The notes under the pieces are model-generated. The model searched no databases, had not been told where the DNA came from, and saw only the letters and a list, made by a program, of their open reading frames with translations. The translations under genes were made by a program, and so were the position numbers. A DNA stretch of 64,000 bases, taken from positions 434,001-498,000 of the forward strand of contig NZ_VUOH01000004.1 in the NCBI RefSeq assembly GCF_015390235.1, given 5' to 3'. Of this stretch, positions 9,006 through 17,751 are shown in pieces. The stretch's first letter is position 1; every line of letters starts with the position of its first letter. The stretch comes from Quadrisphaera sp. INWT6 (GTDB lineage Bacteria; Actinomycetota; Actinomycetes; Actinomycetales; Quadrisphaeraceae).

Positions 9006-10684
9006 GACAGGACCCCCGCGTCGTGGGCGGTGGCCCCGCGCACCAGGGTCCGCAGGCAGCGGGGGGCGGGGGTGCCGGGGGTGAGGTCGGGCAGGCCGGG
9101 GGTGCCGGAGCGGGCATCGGTGCTCCAGGCCTGGAACCTGTCGTCGGGGGCCTGGACCACGAGGTCGGACGGGGCCCACACCGCGAGGGTGGCCGGTGCG
9201 CCGGGGACCAGGGCGCCCTCGCCGTCGCGGCGGGCGGCGCGCCAGCCGCCGCGGGTGGAGGCGGTGAAGGCGGCCCGCGCGGAGACGGCGTGCTCGCGCA
9301 CGTGCGGGAACGCCGCGGCGCGGACCGCCTCCCAGGGGGCGAAGGGGGTGACGGGGCTGTCGGACCCCAGGGCGAGGGGGACCCCGGCGGCCGCCAGGGG
9401 GGCGAAGGGGTGCAGCGCCAGGGCGCGCTCGCGCCCCAGGCGGGTGGCGTAGACGCCGTCGGGGCCGCCCCACGCGGCGTCGAAGGCCGGCTGCACGCTG
9501 GCGACCAGGCCCAGGCGCGCCATCGTCGCGATCCCGGCGGCGTCGACGCCGGTGACGTGCTCGAGGCGGTGGCGGGCCCCGGCGACGGCAGGGGCGCCCA
9601 GCACCTCGGCCGCCAGGGCGAACCCCTCCAGCGCGAGGGCGACGCCGGCGTCACCGATGGCGTGGACCCCGGCCTGCAGGCCCGCCCGGGTGCAGGCGAC
9701 GACGTGGTCGCGCAGGGCCGCGGCGTCGAGGTACCCGTGGCCGCTCGGAGCCGGCGACCCCGCGGGGGCGTCGCTGTACGGCTCGCGCAGCAGCGCGGTG
9801 CGCGAGCCGAGCGCGCCGTCGACGCAGAGATCACCCCCCAGGCCCAGCAGCACCCCGGAAGGGAGGTCGAGGCGGTCCACGAGCGCGCGGGCCTCCTCCT
9901 CGGAGGCGACGAGCTCGCCCCACAGGGCCAGCACCTCCGGCAGCGCTCCGCCCTCGTCGAGCCCCCGGCTGAGGGCGACGAGGTCGCTCAGGTCCTCCGG
10001 GGAGCCGACGTGGGGGGCGGCGCACTCGTGGACGCTGCCGATGCCGGCGGCCGCGGCGGCCCGCAGGGCCAGGGTCTGCAGCTCGCGGCGGCGGGCGGGG
10101 TCGGAGCGCAGGTGGACGTGGGCGGCGTCGCGCGCGGCGTGGTGGTCGTCGCGCTCCACGCGCCCGTCCCACCCCGGTGTCGTCGCCGCTGCTGCCAGCC
10201 CGGCGCGCTCCGCCAGCGCGGACGACACCACCGCGGAGTGGATGTCGGTGCGGGCCAGGTACACCTCGGCGCCGCCCGCGGCGCGGTCGAGCTCGGCGGC
10301 GCTCGGGGGCCGCTGCTCGGGCCAGCGGGTCTCGTCCCAGCCCGACCCCAGCAGCAGCTGCCCGGGGCGCGCGGCGGCGGCAGCGGCCACGCGGTCGAGG
10401 GCGTCGGCGAGGCTCGTGGCGCCGGACAGGTCGACGCCGTCCAGGGCGAGGCCGGTCTCGGTGGTGTGGACGTGCGCGTCGACGAACGCGGGGGTCACCA
10501 GCGCCCCCTCGAGCCCCACCACCTCCAGGGCCTCGCCGGCCGCGCCGCGGCTGCGGGCGACCTGGGCGTCAGCGCCCTCCTCCGACCCGACCCAGGCCAC
10601 CGAGGAGCCCTCGACGAGGACGGCCGTGGCGAAGGGGTCGGCGGGTGAGTACACGCTGCCGTCCCGGTAGAGCACGCGGTTCAC
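9002..10684 (-). CDS. Amidohydrolase family protein (YtcJ-like)
   Basis: Metal-dependent amidohydrolase of the COG1574/YtcJ type, substrate unknown; 560 aa. Metal-site motifs are visible: TPAFVDAHVHTTETG near the N-terminus, GVHAIGDAG, RLEHVTG and LGSDSPVTPFAP. No signal peptide, so cytosolic. The GTG start sits after a GAGG and gives VNRVLYRDGSVYSP, typical for the family. It heads the operon with lnt and ppm1, but nothing suggests a shared pathway; the linkage may only be transcriptional. Confidence 0.8.
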   Translation of the reverse strand: MNRVLYRDGSVYSPADPFATAVLVEGSSVAWVGSEEGADAQVARSRGAAGEALEVVGLEGALVTPAFVDAHVHTTETGLALDGVDLSGATSLADALDRVAAAAAARPGQLLLGSGWDETRWPEQRPPSAAELDRAAGGAEVYLARTDIHSAVVSSALAERAGLAAAATTPGWDGRVERDDHHAARDAAHVHLRSDPARRRELQTLALRAAAAAGIGSVHECAAPHVGSPEDLSDLVALSRGLDEGGALPEVLALWGELVASEEEARALVDRLDLPSGVLLGLGGDLCVDGALGSRTALLREPYSDAPAGSPAPSGHGYLDAAALRDHVVACTRAGLQAGVHAIGDAGVALALEGFALAAEVLGAPAVAGARHRLEHVTGVDAAGIATMARLGLVASVQPAFDAAWGGPDGVYATRLGRERALALHPFAPLAAAGVPLALGSDSPVTPFAPWEAVRAAAFPHVREHAVSARAAFTASTRGGWRAARRDGEGALVPGAPATLAVWAPSDLVVQAPDDRFQAWSTDARSGTPGLPDLTPGTPAPRCLRTLVRGATAHDAGVLS

Positions 10685-10786
10685 CGCCTCATTCTGCCGT
10701 CGTCGGCTGTGAGCCCTCCGGGCGCTCCACCGGAGCAGGCTGGTTCTGTTATCAGTCTGCGGTGACGGGGGTGCGACGATGCGACC

Positions 10787-11827
10787 GTGAGCACCTCCTC
10801 CAGCGCACCGGACGCCCGCACCGGCAGGGCGCTCCTGCTCGACGCGGCGACCCTGTACTTCCGGGCCTTCTACGCCATCCCCTCCTCGGTGACCGCCCCC
10901 GACGGGTCGCCCTCGGGTGCGGTGCGCGGCTTCCTCGACATGGTCACGACCCTCGTCGAGCGCTTCGAGCCCGCACAGGTCGTGGCGTGCTGGGACGACG
11001 ACTGGCGCCCGGCCTGGCGGGTGGCGCGCATCCCCTCCTACAAGGCCCACCGCGTCGGCGACCCGGACGCAGGAGGGGGTGAGGAGGTGCCCGAGCACCT
11101 GCCGGCCCAGGTCGACGCGATCGTCGAGCTGCTCGCCGCCCTCGGCGTCCCCCGCGTCGGCGCACCCGCCTGCGAGGCCGACGACGTCGCCGGGGTGCTC
11201 GCCACCCGCCCGGGGAGCACGCCCACGACCACGGGGGTCGACGTCGTCAGCGGTGACCGCGACCTGCTGCAGCTCGTCGACGACGCCGCGCACGGCGGCG
11301 CGGGCACGCGGGTCGTCTGGATCGGGAAGGGCGTGGCCAAGGCGGAGGTGGTCGACGGCGCCGCCCTCGCCGAGCGCTACGACCTGCCGGCCGGCCCCGG
11401 GGCGTCCCCCGGTGACGCCTACGCCGACCTCGCCGTCCTGCGCGGCGACCCCAGCGACGGGCTGCCCGGTGTCGCCGGCATCGGCGAGAAGACCGCCGCG
11501 ACGCTGCTGCGCCGCCACGGGGACCTGCTCGGGATCCTCGAGGCCGCGACCGGCAGTGGTGGGGCCGACGCGTCGGTGACCCCGGCGCAGCGCCGCCGCC
11601 TGGCGGAGGCCGCCGACTACCTCGACGTGGCCCCGCGGGTGGTGCGGGTGCTGCGCCACGGCGAGGTCGTCGAGCCGTTCGGTGACGACCGCGAGGGGGT
11701 CGACGCGACCTCCGTCGGCGAGCCCGCGCCCGGTCGCGTCGACGAGGCCGCCCTGGCCGCCGTGGCGGAGCGCTGGGGCGCCCGCTCCCCCGCCGAGCGG
11801 CTCCTCGCATCGCTCAGCAGGCCCTGA
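10787..11827 (+). CDS. 5'-3' exonuclease (Pol I N-terminal-like / FEN domain)
   Basis: Stand-alone 5' nuclease related to the N-terminal domain of DNA polymerase I; 346 aa from GTG. Conserved elements: LLLDAATLYFRAFYAIP, VACWDDDWRPAWR, IPSYKAHR, CEADDVAGVLA, VVSGDRDLLQLVDD and the helix-hairpin-helix region GLPGVAGIGEKTAATLL. Acidic metal ligands in these motifs are intact. It faces helY as in M. tuberculosis (Rv2090 and Rv2092c). Role inferred: processing of RNA primers or flap DNA in repair. Confidence 0.88.
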   Translation: MSTSSSAPDARTGRALLLDAATLYFRAFYAIPSSVTAPDGSPSGAVRGFLDMVTTLVERFEPAQVVACWDDDWRPAWRVARIPSYKAHRVGDPDAGGGEEVPEHLPAQVDAIVELLAALGVPRVGAPACEADDVAGVLATRPGSTPTTTGVDVVSGDRDLLQLVDDAAHGGAGTRVVWIGKGVAKAEVVDGAALAERYDLPAGPGASPGDAYADLAVLRGDPSDGLPGVAGIGEKTAATLLRRHGDLLGILEAATGSGGADASVTPAQRRRLAEAADYLDVAPRVVRVLRHGEVVEPFGDDREGVDATSVGEPAPGRVDEAALAAVAERWGARSPAERLLASLSRP

Positions 11828-11829
11828 GA

Positions 11830-11857
11830 CCCTCCACCCTCACCTGAGGGTGGAGGG
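11830..11857. terminator. Perfect 13-bp hairpin after the exonuclease gene
   Basis: CCCTCCACCCTCA and its exact complement TGAGGGTGGAGGG, separated by 2 nt, start 2 bp after the exonuclease stop codon. It is the first of two adjacent hairpins between convergent genes. Confidence 0.75.
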
Positions 11858-11860
11858 TTC

Positions 11861-11891
11861 GCACACCTTCGACCTTGAGTCGAAGGTGTGC
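11861..11891. terminator. Second perfect 13-bp hairpin before the helY 3' end
   Basis: GCACACCTTCGAC and GTCGAAGGTGTGC around the loop CTTGA, ending 13 bp from the helY stop. Probably the terminator for helY on the minus strand, and a back-up for the exonuclease gene. Confidence 0.75.
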
Positions 11892-11904
11892 GCGTCGGTG
11901 CAGG

Positions 11905-14535
11905 TCAGACGACCGGAGCCGTCGGCCGGGAGGCCGACCCCGCCGAGTACGTCACGACGCCGCGGTCGACGAGCCCGATGGCCTGCCGCGCGGTCCGCGC
12001 CAGCGCGTCACCGGCCTCGTCGCCCGCCGAGGCGGCCACGACGACCACCTGGTCGAGCAGGTCGAGCAGCTGGCGGGCCCAGCGCACGAAGTCACCGGCG
12101 GCCAGGTCCGCCGGTCCGGCGTCGAGCACGGCGTCGAGCGAGGCGCCGCGGCACCAGCGGTGCACCGGCCACACCAGGCCCATGTCGGGCTCGGGCGTGA
12201 CCCGCAGCTCGTGCGCCTCCTCGGCGTCCGAGAGCCCCGCCCAGGCGCGCACTGTGGCCGTCAGCGCCCGGGCGACGGCGACGCCGCCGGGGGTGGCGGC
12301 AGCCGGCGGGCCCTCCTCGCGGCGGGCCTCGTAGACGATCGTCGACAGGACGGTGGCGAGCCCGGCGGGGTCGAGGGCGCTCCAGGCGCGGGAGCGCAGG
12401 CACTCCGCGACGAGGAGGTCCTTCTCGGCGTAGACGCGCCGCAGCAGCTGCCCGGCCGCCGTCACCTCGAGCTCCCGATTACCCGTGCTGCCGGCGACCG
12501 GCTCGAGGTACCCGAGCTCGGTGAGGAGCACGCAGACCCTGTCGAAGGTCCGCGCGATGGTGCCCGTGCGCGACTCGATGCGCGACAGGACGCCCTTGTG
12601 CTCGCGGTCGAGCCGGGCCCAGCGCTCGGCCCAGCGGGCGTGGTCGTCGCGGTCGGGGCAGGCGTGGCAGGGGTGCTGGCGCAGGCGCCGGCGGACCCTG
12701 CCGATCTCCTCGGTGACGGCGTCGGCGGAGGGCCCAGCAGCCGCAGGGCGCGCCCCGCGGGGGGCGAGCTCCTCCACGGGGCCGCGGCGGCGGCGGCGAG
12801 CCCCCTCGCCCTCCAGCTCGCCGATGCGGCGCCGCAGGGCGGCGTACTCGGCGAAGTCGCCCAGGTGGCACGTCATGGCCTCGGCGTAGGCGGCCAGCCC
12901 CTCGGACTGGTTGCGCGCCTGGCGGGCCAGGCCCACCACGCCGCGGTCGGCCTGGAACTGCGCGAAGGACGTCTCCAGCACCTCGCGGGCCCGGGGGCGC
13001 CCCACCTGGTCGACCAGGTTGACCGTCATGTTGTACGTGGGCCGGAACGAGGAGTGCAGCGGGTAGGTGCGGGTGGAGGCGAGACCGGCCACCGCCTCGG
13101 CGTCGAGCCCCGGCTGCCACACGACGACGGCGTGTCCCTCGACGTCGATGCCGCGCCGGCCCGCCCGGCCGGTCAGCTGGGTGTACTCCCCCGGCGTGAT
13201 GTCGACGTGCGACTCGCCGTTGAACTTCACCAGCTTCTCGATGACCACGCTGCGGGCGGGCATGTTGATGCCCAGCGCGAGCGTCTCGGTGGCGAAGACG
13301 GCCTTCACCAGGCCGCGGGCGAAGAGGTCCTCCACGACCCCCTTGAAGGTCGGCAGCATGCCCGCGTGGTGGGCGGCGACCCCGCGGGAGAGGCCGTCGA
13401 GCCAGTCCCAGTAGCCCAGGACGGCCAGGTCGGCGTCGGGGATGGCCGAGCACGCCTCCTCGACGACCTCGCGGACCTCACGGCGCTCCGCCTCGGTGTT
13501 GAGGCGGATGCCGGCGGCCACGCACTGGCGCACGGCGGCGTCGCACCCCGCGCGGGAGAACACGAAGACGATGGCGGGCAGCAGGTGGGCTTCGTCGAGC
13601 TCGGCGAGCACCTCGGCGCGCGAGGGCGCGTGCTGGCGCAGCCGGACCGCCGGGGAGCGCTGGGCCCCCCGCGGGGGCCGCTTGCCGGGGTGGGCGCGCC
13701 CGCCGCCCTGGCCTCCCTGCCCCCCGCGGCCGCGCTGCACGTCGTCGCGCGACATGCGCAGCAGCTCGGGGTTCACCTCGAGCTGGGTGGTCGGCTGCGC
13801 CGGCGCCGTGCCGCGGCGGCTGGGGACGGGCGTCTGGCCGTCGCGCTCGGTGAACAGGTCGACCACGCGGGTGCCCACCATGACGTGCTGCCACAGGGGC
13901 ACCGGGCGGTGCTCGGAGACGACGACGTCGACCTCGCCGCGCACGGTGGCGAGCCAGTCGCCGAACTCCTCGGCGTTGCTGACGGTGGCGGACAGGGAGG
14001 TGATCAGCACGTCGTCGGGGAGGTGGATGATCACCTCCTCCCACACGGCGCCGCGCGCGCGGTCAGCGAGGTAGTGGACCTCGTCCATGACCACGTGGGC
14101 GAGGCCCGCCAGTGCCGGGGAGCCCGCGTAGAGCATGTTGCGGAGCACCTCGGTGGTCATGACGACGACGGGCGCGTCGCCGTTGACGGAGGTGTCACCG
14201 GTGAGCAGGCCCACCTGCGCGGACCCGAAGCGCTCGGCCAGCTCGGCGTGCTTCTGGTTGCTCAGCGCCTTGATCGGCGTGGTGTAGAACGCCTTGCGCC
14301 CGGACGCGAGGGCCAGGTGGACGGCGAACTCACCGACCACCGTCTTGCCCGCCCCCGTCGGGGCGGCCACCAGCACCCCGCGGCCGGCCTCGAGGGCCTC
14401 GCAGGAGCGGAGCTGGAACTCGTCGAGCTCGAACCCCAGGGCCTCGCGGAACCGCCCCAGCTCGCTGGTGGCCAGGAACTTCTCGCGCTGCTGACGGGTG
14501 CGGGCCGCGGCGAACCGCTCCGCTGGAGATGCCAT
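11905..14535 (-). CDS. helY: DEAD/DEAH-box helicase HelY (Ski2/Mtr4-like)
   Basis: ATP-dependent superfamily 2 helicase of the actinobacterial HelY group, 876 aa. Walker A AAPTGAGKT lies near residues 57-65, a DEVHYL box near 150 and SLSATVSN (motif III) near 180; the helicase C-terminal domain has HHAGMLPTFKG, ETLALGINMPAR and QLTGRAGRRGID. The last third matches the DSHCT-type accessory region. Likely role is RNA or structured nucleic acid unwinding; the exact substrate in actinobacteria is uncertain. Gene order helY-tatC-tatA-pafCB matches M. tuberculosis. Confidence 0.93.
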   Translation of the reverse strand: MASPAERFAAARTRQQREKFLATSELGRFREALGFELDEFQLRSCEALEAGRGVLVAAPTGAGKTVVGEFAVHLALASGRKAFYTTPIKALSNQKHAELAERFGSAQVGLLTGDTSVNGDAPVVVMTTEVLRNMLYAGSPALAGLAHVVMDEVHYLADRARGAVWEEVIIHLPDDVLITSLSATVSNAEEFGDWLATVRGEVDVVVSEHRPVPLWQHVMVGTRVVDLFTERDGQTPVPSRRGTAPAQPTTQLEVNPELLRMSRDDVQRGRGGQGGQGGGRAHPGKRPPRGAQRSPAVRLRQHAPSRAEVLAELDEAHLLPAIVFVFSRAGCDAAVRQCVAAGIRLNTEAERREVREVVEEACSAIPDADLAVLGYWDWLDGLSRGVAAHHAGMLPTFKGVVEDLFARGLVKAVFATETLALGINMPARSVVIEKLVKFNGESHVDITPGEYTQLTGRAGRRGIDVEGHAVVVWQPGLDAEAVAGLASTRTYPLHSSFRPTYNMTVNLVDQVGRPRAREVLETSFAQFQADRGVVGLARQARNQSEGLAAYAEAMTCHLGDFAEYAALRRRIGELEGEGARRRRRGPVEELAPRGARPAAAGPSADAVTEEIGRVRRRLRQHPCHACPDRDDHARWAERWARLDREHKGVLSRIESRTGTIARTFDRVCVLLTELGYLEPVAGSTGNRELEVTAAGQLLRRVYAEKDLLVAECLRSRAWSALDPAGLATVLSTIVYEARREEGPPAAATPGGVAVARALTATVRAWAGLSDAEEAHELRVTPEPDMGLVWPVHRWCRGASLDAVLDAGPADLAAGDFVRWARQLLDLLDQVVVVAASAGDEAGDALARTARQAIGLVDRGVVTYSAGSASRPTAPVV

Positions 14536-14598
14536 GCACCGAGCCTAAGCGGCGCGGCCGACAGCGCCTCCGGGCCGAGGGAGGTGCGGGGCGGACAG

Positions 14599-15420
14599 CT
14601 AGAGGGCGCTGGCCTCGTCGTCGGACAGGCCCGCGTACTGCGGGTCGCTCTTGGGCCGTCGGCGGTCGTTGAGCAGGCAGATGCCGATGGCCACGGCGAA
14701 CAGGAAGAGCATCGGTGTGGCCAGCAGGAACATCGAGGTGATGTCGGGCGTGGGCGTGGCGATGGCCGCGAACGCGAAGCAGACGACGGTCACCCAGCGC
14801 CACGCCTTCAGCACCGCCTTGCCGGACATCAGCCCCGCCAGGTTGAGCGCCACGAGCACGACCGGCAGCAGGAAGGCGATGCCGAAGGCGAGCACCGTCC
14901 GCATGACGAAGCCCAGGTAGACCTCGGCGGAGATGATGTTGGAGCCGGACTCCGGGGTGAAGGAGGTGAAGAACTGGAAGACGTTGGGGATGAAGAAGCT
15001 GGACAGGTACACCCCGGCGAGGAACAGCGGCACGGCCGCCGCCACGAAGCCGAGCGCGTAGCGCTTCTCCTTGCGGGTGAGCCCCGGGGTGATGAACATC
15101 CAGACCTGGAGGATCCAGACCGGGCTCGAGACGATGAACCCGATCCACACCGACATCTTCAGCTTCATGTCGAACGCCGAGCCGACCTGGCCGAAGTTGA
15201 TGCTGACGTCCTCACCGGCGTCAGCAGCCGCCTTGATGGGGGCGGTGATGTAGTTGAAGACCGGGTCGTACAGGTACCAGCCGGCGACCGAGCCGAGGAT
15301 GATCGCGACACCCGCGATGAAGATGCGCTTGCGGAGCTCGAGCAGGTGCTCGCGCAGGGGCATCCGCCCCTCCGGGTCCTTGCCCCTGCGCGAAGGACGC
15401 GGAGGGGTCTCGGTGGCCAC
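14599..15420 (-). CDS. tatC: Sec-independent protein translocase TatC
   Basis: Multi-spanning core receptor of the twin-arginine translocon, which recognises Tat signal peptides; 273 aa from GTG. Shows the conserved MPLREHLLELRKRI N-terminus, six hydrophobic segments, and the conserved glutamate region F-T-P-E between them (SFTPESGSN). It lies 45 bp downstream of tatA and 64 bp upstream of helY on the same strand, so tatA-tatC-helY may be co-transcribed. Confidence 0.95.
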   Translation of the reverse strand: MATETPPRPSRRGKDPEGRMPLREHLLELRKRIFIAGVAIILGSVAGWYLYDPVFNYITAPIKAAADAGEDVSINFGQVGSAFDMKLKMSVWIGFIVSSPVWILQVWMFITPGLTRKEKRYALGFVAAAVPLFLAGVYLSSFFIPNVFQFFTSFTPESGSNIISAEVYLGFVMRTVLAFGIAFLLPVVLVALNLAGLMSGKAVLKAWRWVTVVCFAFAAIATPTPDITSMFLLATPMLFLFAVAIGICLLNDRRRPKSDPQYAGLSDDEASAL

Positions 15421-15465
15421 GGTCGGTCAGCCAGTCAGTCGGTGGCGGGCGTCAGCGAGCGGCGC

Positions 15466-15771
15466 TCAGGCGGAGTGGCGCTGCTGGGGGTCGTAGGACC
15501 CCTGCTCGCGCGGCGCCTCGGTGCGGCGGGGCTCGTCGTCGACGACGCGACCCTCCAGCGGGCGGGAGGGCGAGCCGGTGCTCCGGGCCTCGGTGCCCTC
15601 GGAGTCGGGACGGCGGTCGTCGTCCTTCATCTCCTTGACCTCGGACTTGAAGATCCGCATGGAGCGGCCGATGCTCCGGGCCGCGTCGGGCAGGCGCTTG
15701 GCGCCGAAGAGCAGCACCACCAGCAGCAGCACGACGACGAGCAGCACGGGGTTGTCGAAGATTGCGCGCAC
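15466..15771 (-). CDS. tatA: Sec-independent protein translocase TatA
   Basis: Single-span pore-forming Tat subunit, 101 aa. One hydrophobic helix ([20 protein letters not shown]) is followed by the amphipathic helix [18 protein letters not shown] and a long polar tail. The short N-terminus is slightly different from most TatA proteins (it begins MRAIFDNP from GTG). No tatB is seen in the window. Confidence 0.93.
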   Translation of the reverse strand: MRAIFDNPVLLVVVLLLVVLLFGAKRLPDAARSIGRSMRIFKSEVKEMKDDDRRPDSEGTEARSTGSPSRPLEGRVVDDEPRRTEAPREQGSYDPQQRHSA

Positions 15772-15853
15772 GATCCACCTCCGGTGTGGGTTCGCCTCAC
15801 TGTAACCCCGCGACCGCCGGGGTCGACCGGCTCTCGGCCGGAGTCGGCTGGGA

Positions 15854-15870
15854 GGTCGCTGTCAGCGACC
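15854..15870 (-). terminator. Small hairpin after the 111-aa membrane protein gene
   Basis: GGTCGCT-GTC-AGCGACC, a perfect 7-bp stem ending 2 bp from the stop codon on the minus strand, before tatA. No T-run; weak terminator candidate. Confidence 0.35.
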
Positions 15871-15872
15871 GG

Positions 15873-16208
15873 TCAGCCGACGAGCTGCTGCGCCCGGCGG
15901 ACGCGCAGCTGCTCCTTGCGGCCCTCGCGCAGCGCGGCCACGCGGCGGGCCCGGCGCCTGCGCAGCTTCGCCTGCTCGGCGCGGCGCTGGGCGCGCAGGG
16001 CGTACGGGTCGTCCAGGACGCTGTGCGCCGGCTTCTGGGTCGGCAGGTGCTCCACCTGGGCCATCAGCTCGCCCGCGCGGGCGGACGCCTCTCCGAGCGC
16101 GGCGAGCACGGCGAAGCCCTTGCGGACCACGCCCCACGCGAGGACGCCGAGCACGACGAGGCCCGCCACACCCAGCCCCAGGTACACCGCGACCCACCAC
16201 CAGCCCAT
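15873..16208 (-). CDS. Small membrane-anchored protein, unknown function
   Basis: 111 aa. An N-terminal hydrophobic helix (VAVYLGLGVAGLVVLGVLAW) is followed by a very basic, arginine-rich cytoplasmic tail (RAQRRAEQAKLRRRRARR) likely to be helical. The family is not recognised. Its place between the Tat genes and pafC suggests a conserved neighbour rather than a proven partner. Possible role: membrane tethering of a nucleic acid or acidic protein, by inference from charge only. Confidence 0.6.
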   Translation of the reverse strand: MGWWWVAVYLGLGVAGLVVLGVLAWGVVRKGFAVLAALGEASARAGELMAQVEHLPTQKPAHSVLDDPYALRAQRRAEQAKLRRRRARRVAALREGRKEQLRVRRAQQLVG

Positions 16209-16234
16209 CTCAGCAGGCTAGTGGTGGGTCCCGT

Positions 16235-16250
16235 CCTCGCTCAGGCGAGG
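16235..16250 (-). terminator. Short hairpin at the stop of the zinc-ribbon gene
   Basis: CCTCGC-TCAG-GCGAGG, a 6-bp perfect stem that includes the TGA of the zinc-ribbon protein gene. Weak candidate. Confidence 0.3.
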
Positions 16251-16585
16251 TGGCGCGTGGTGGGCACGGCGCCGGCGATGGCCGCCAGCACGTCGGTGTC
16301 CTCCAGCGCGAGGGTGAAGTCGAGGACGTCGTCCCAGCTGATCGAGGCGCCCACGTGCTCCTCGAGCACCTCGGCCGGCACGGCCCAGTGCTCGGCGGGC
16401 ACGCCGCCGGTGGTCAGCAGCCGCACCACGTCGTCGGTGGCGTGCTTGCGCACCTCCTCGGTGCACTCGGGGCAGTGGAACGCGTAGAAGCTCCACGCCG
16501 AGACCGTGCACACCACGAGGCGCACCTGGGGCGGGGTCAGCTCGACGTCGCCGCAGGTGGGGCACGAGGCCTTGATCGTGGTCAT
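16241..16585 (-). CDS. Small zinc-ribbon protein, unknown function
   Basis: 114 aa. CPTCGD near residues 8-13 and CPEC near 38-41 form a likely four-cysteine zinc ribbon; the rest is helical and acidic (WDDVLDFTLALEDTDV). It looks like the small zinc-ribbon proteins common in actinobacteria; function unknown. It lies 90 bp downstream of pafC on the same strand. A role with PafBC or with transcription is only suggested by position. Confidence 0.6.
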   Translation of the reverse strand: MTTIKASCPTCGDVELTPPQVRLVVCTVSAWSFYAFHCPECTEEVRKHATDDVVRLLTTGGVPAEHWAVPAEVLEEHVGASISWDDVLDFTLALEDTDVLAAIAGAVPTTRHLA

Positions 16586-16675
16586 GGTGCGCGGGTCCTT
16601 CCGGTCGTGGTGCGCCCCCGCTCCGCAGGGGCTGACACGAACCTGATCGGGACTCCGCGACGCGGCCTTGACCGC

Positions 16676-17751
16676 TCAGCCCGGCGCTTGCTCCGCCCGG
16701 GTGTCGCCCCGACGGGTGACGCCCAGGTGCGCCTCGAGGGCGGTGCGCGCCGCGCGGGCCAGGCCCTCGGCCACCTCGGGCGGGTCGACGACGACGGCGG
16801 CGCCCCCAGCGGCAGCAGGAGGCGGCGCAGCCAGCGGTCGTCGGAGGTGCGCAGCCGCACCGCGGCCCGCCCCTCGCCGAGCTCCTCAACAGACTCCACC
16901 GTGACGTGCTCCACCAGCCAGCGCGCCTGGGCGTCGAGCTCGAGGGTGACCACGAGGTCGTCCTCGCCGGGGGTGAACAGGCCGTCGTCGACGTCGCGGG
17001 CCACGGCACCGGCCGGCGGGGTGCCGTCGGCGTCGAGCACGCGGGCGGTCACGACCCTGTCGACGCGGAACATCCGCACCCCGCCGGCCCGGTGGCACCA
17101 GCCCTCCAGGTACCAGCGGGCGTCGACGGTGAGCAGGCGCATCGGGTCGACGTCGCGCTCGGTGGTCTCGTCGCGCGAGGGCACGAGGTAGTGCAGGCGC
17201 AGCCGGCGGCGCCCGCCGGGGTGGCGCAGCGCCTCGCGGACGGCGACCAGGACGTCGCTGCTCTCGCGCGCCCCCGCCCCCACCCCTGGGTCGCGCGCGA
17301 GGTCGACGCTGAGCGCGCGGGAGGCGTGCGCGGCCTCGCCGGCGGCCTCGGTGAGCTTGGCCAGGGCCCCGGTCAGGGCCTCGCGGTCCTGCTCGCCGGC
17401 GAAGCCCGGGACGTCGATGAGCGTGCGCAGGCCCGTGATCAGGGCGAGCGCCTCGTCGATGCCCAGGCGCAGGGGCCGGGCGATGGCGTCGGCGTTGCCG
17501 ATGTGCAGGCGCCCGCCCTCCCAGTCGGCCTCGATGAGGTCGTCGGGCAGGTGGCCGGGGGTGCCGCAGACGAAGAGGAGCTCGAGGTCCTTCACCAGCT
17601 GGTCGGTGGTGATCCCGAACCGGTCGGCGACCTCGTCCAGCGGCGCCCCCTGGTGCTCGAGCACCCAGGGGACCATCGCCAGCAGCCGGGAGAGCCGGTC
17701 GGCGGCCGAGGGCTGCACCGGCGGCCTGGGCCTCCTGGGGGCGGGGGTCAC
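16676..17751 (-). CDS. pafC: PafC, WYL-domain transcription activator subunit (one frame break)
   Basis: Second half of the PafBC heterodimer, which in mycobacteria activates LexA-independent DNA-damage genes. The N-terminal winged helix includes LDEVADRFGITTDQLVKDLELL; the WYL domain shows RWYLEGWC and DVDPMRLL. Near 16806 the frame breaks at CCCCC: after LLLPLG one base is missing, and restoring it gives AAVVVDPPEVAEGLARAART and a stop at 16676, so the product is about 359 aa. The uncorrected frame runs on to 16582. The GTG start overlaps the pafB stop (GTGA). Ligand of the WYL domain unknown; single-stranded nucleic acid is a current hypothesis for the family. Confidence 0.9.

Noticed and set aside
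11875..16221. Very long plus-strand open frame opposite helY and the Tat genes
   Set aside because: It is a GC-skew shadow with no domain; the minus-strand genes have full motifs. The same holds for the long plus frames opposite mpa/trmI/M50 (45800-49555) and opposite oppA (57295-60174).
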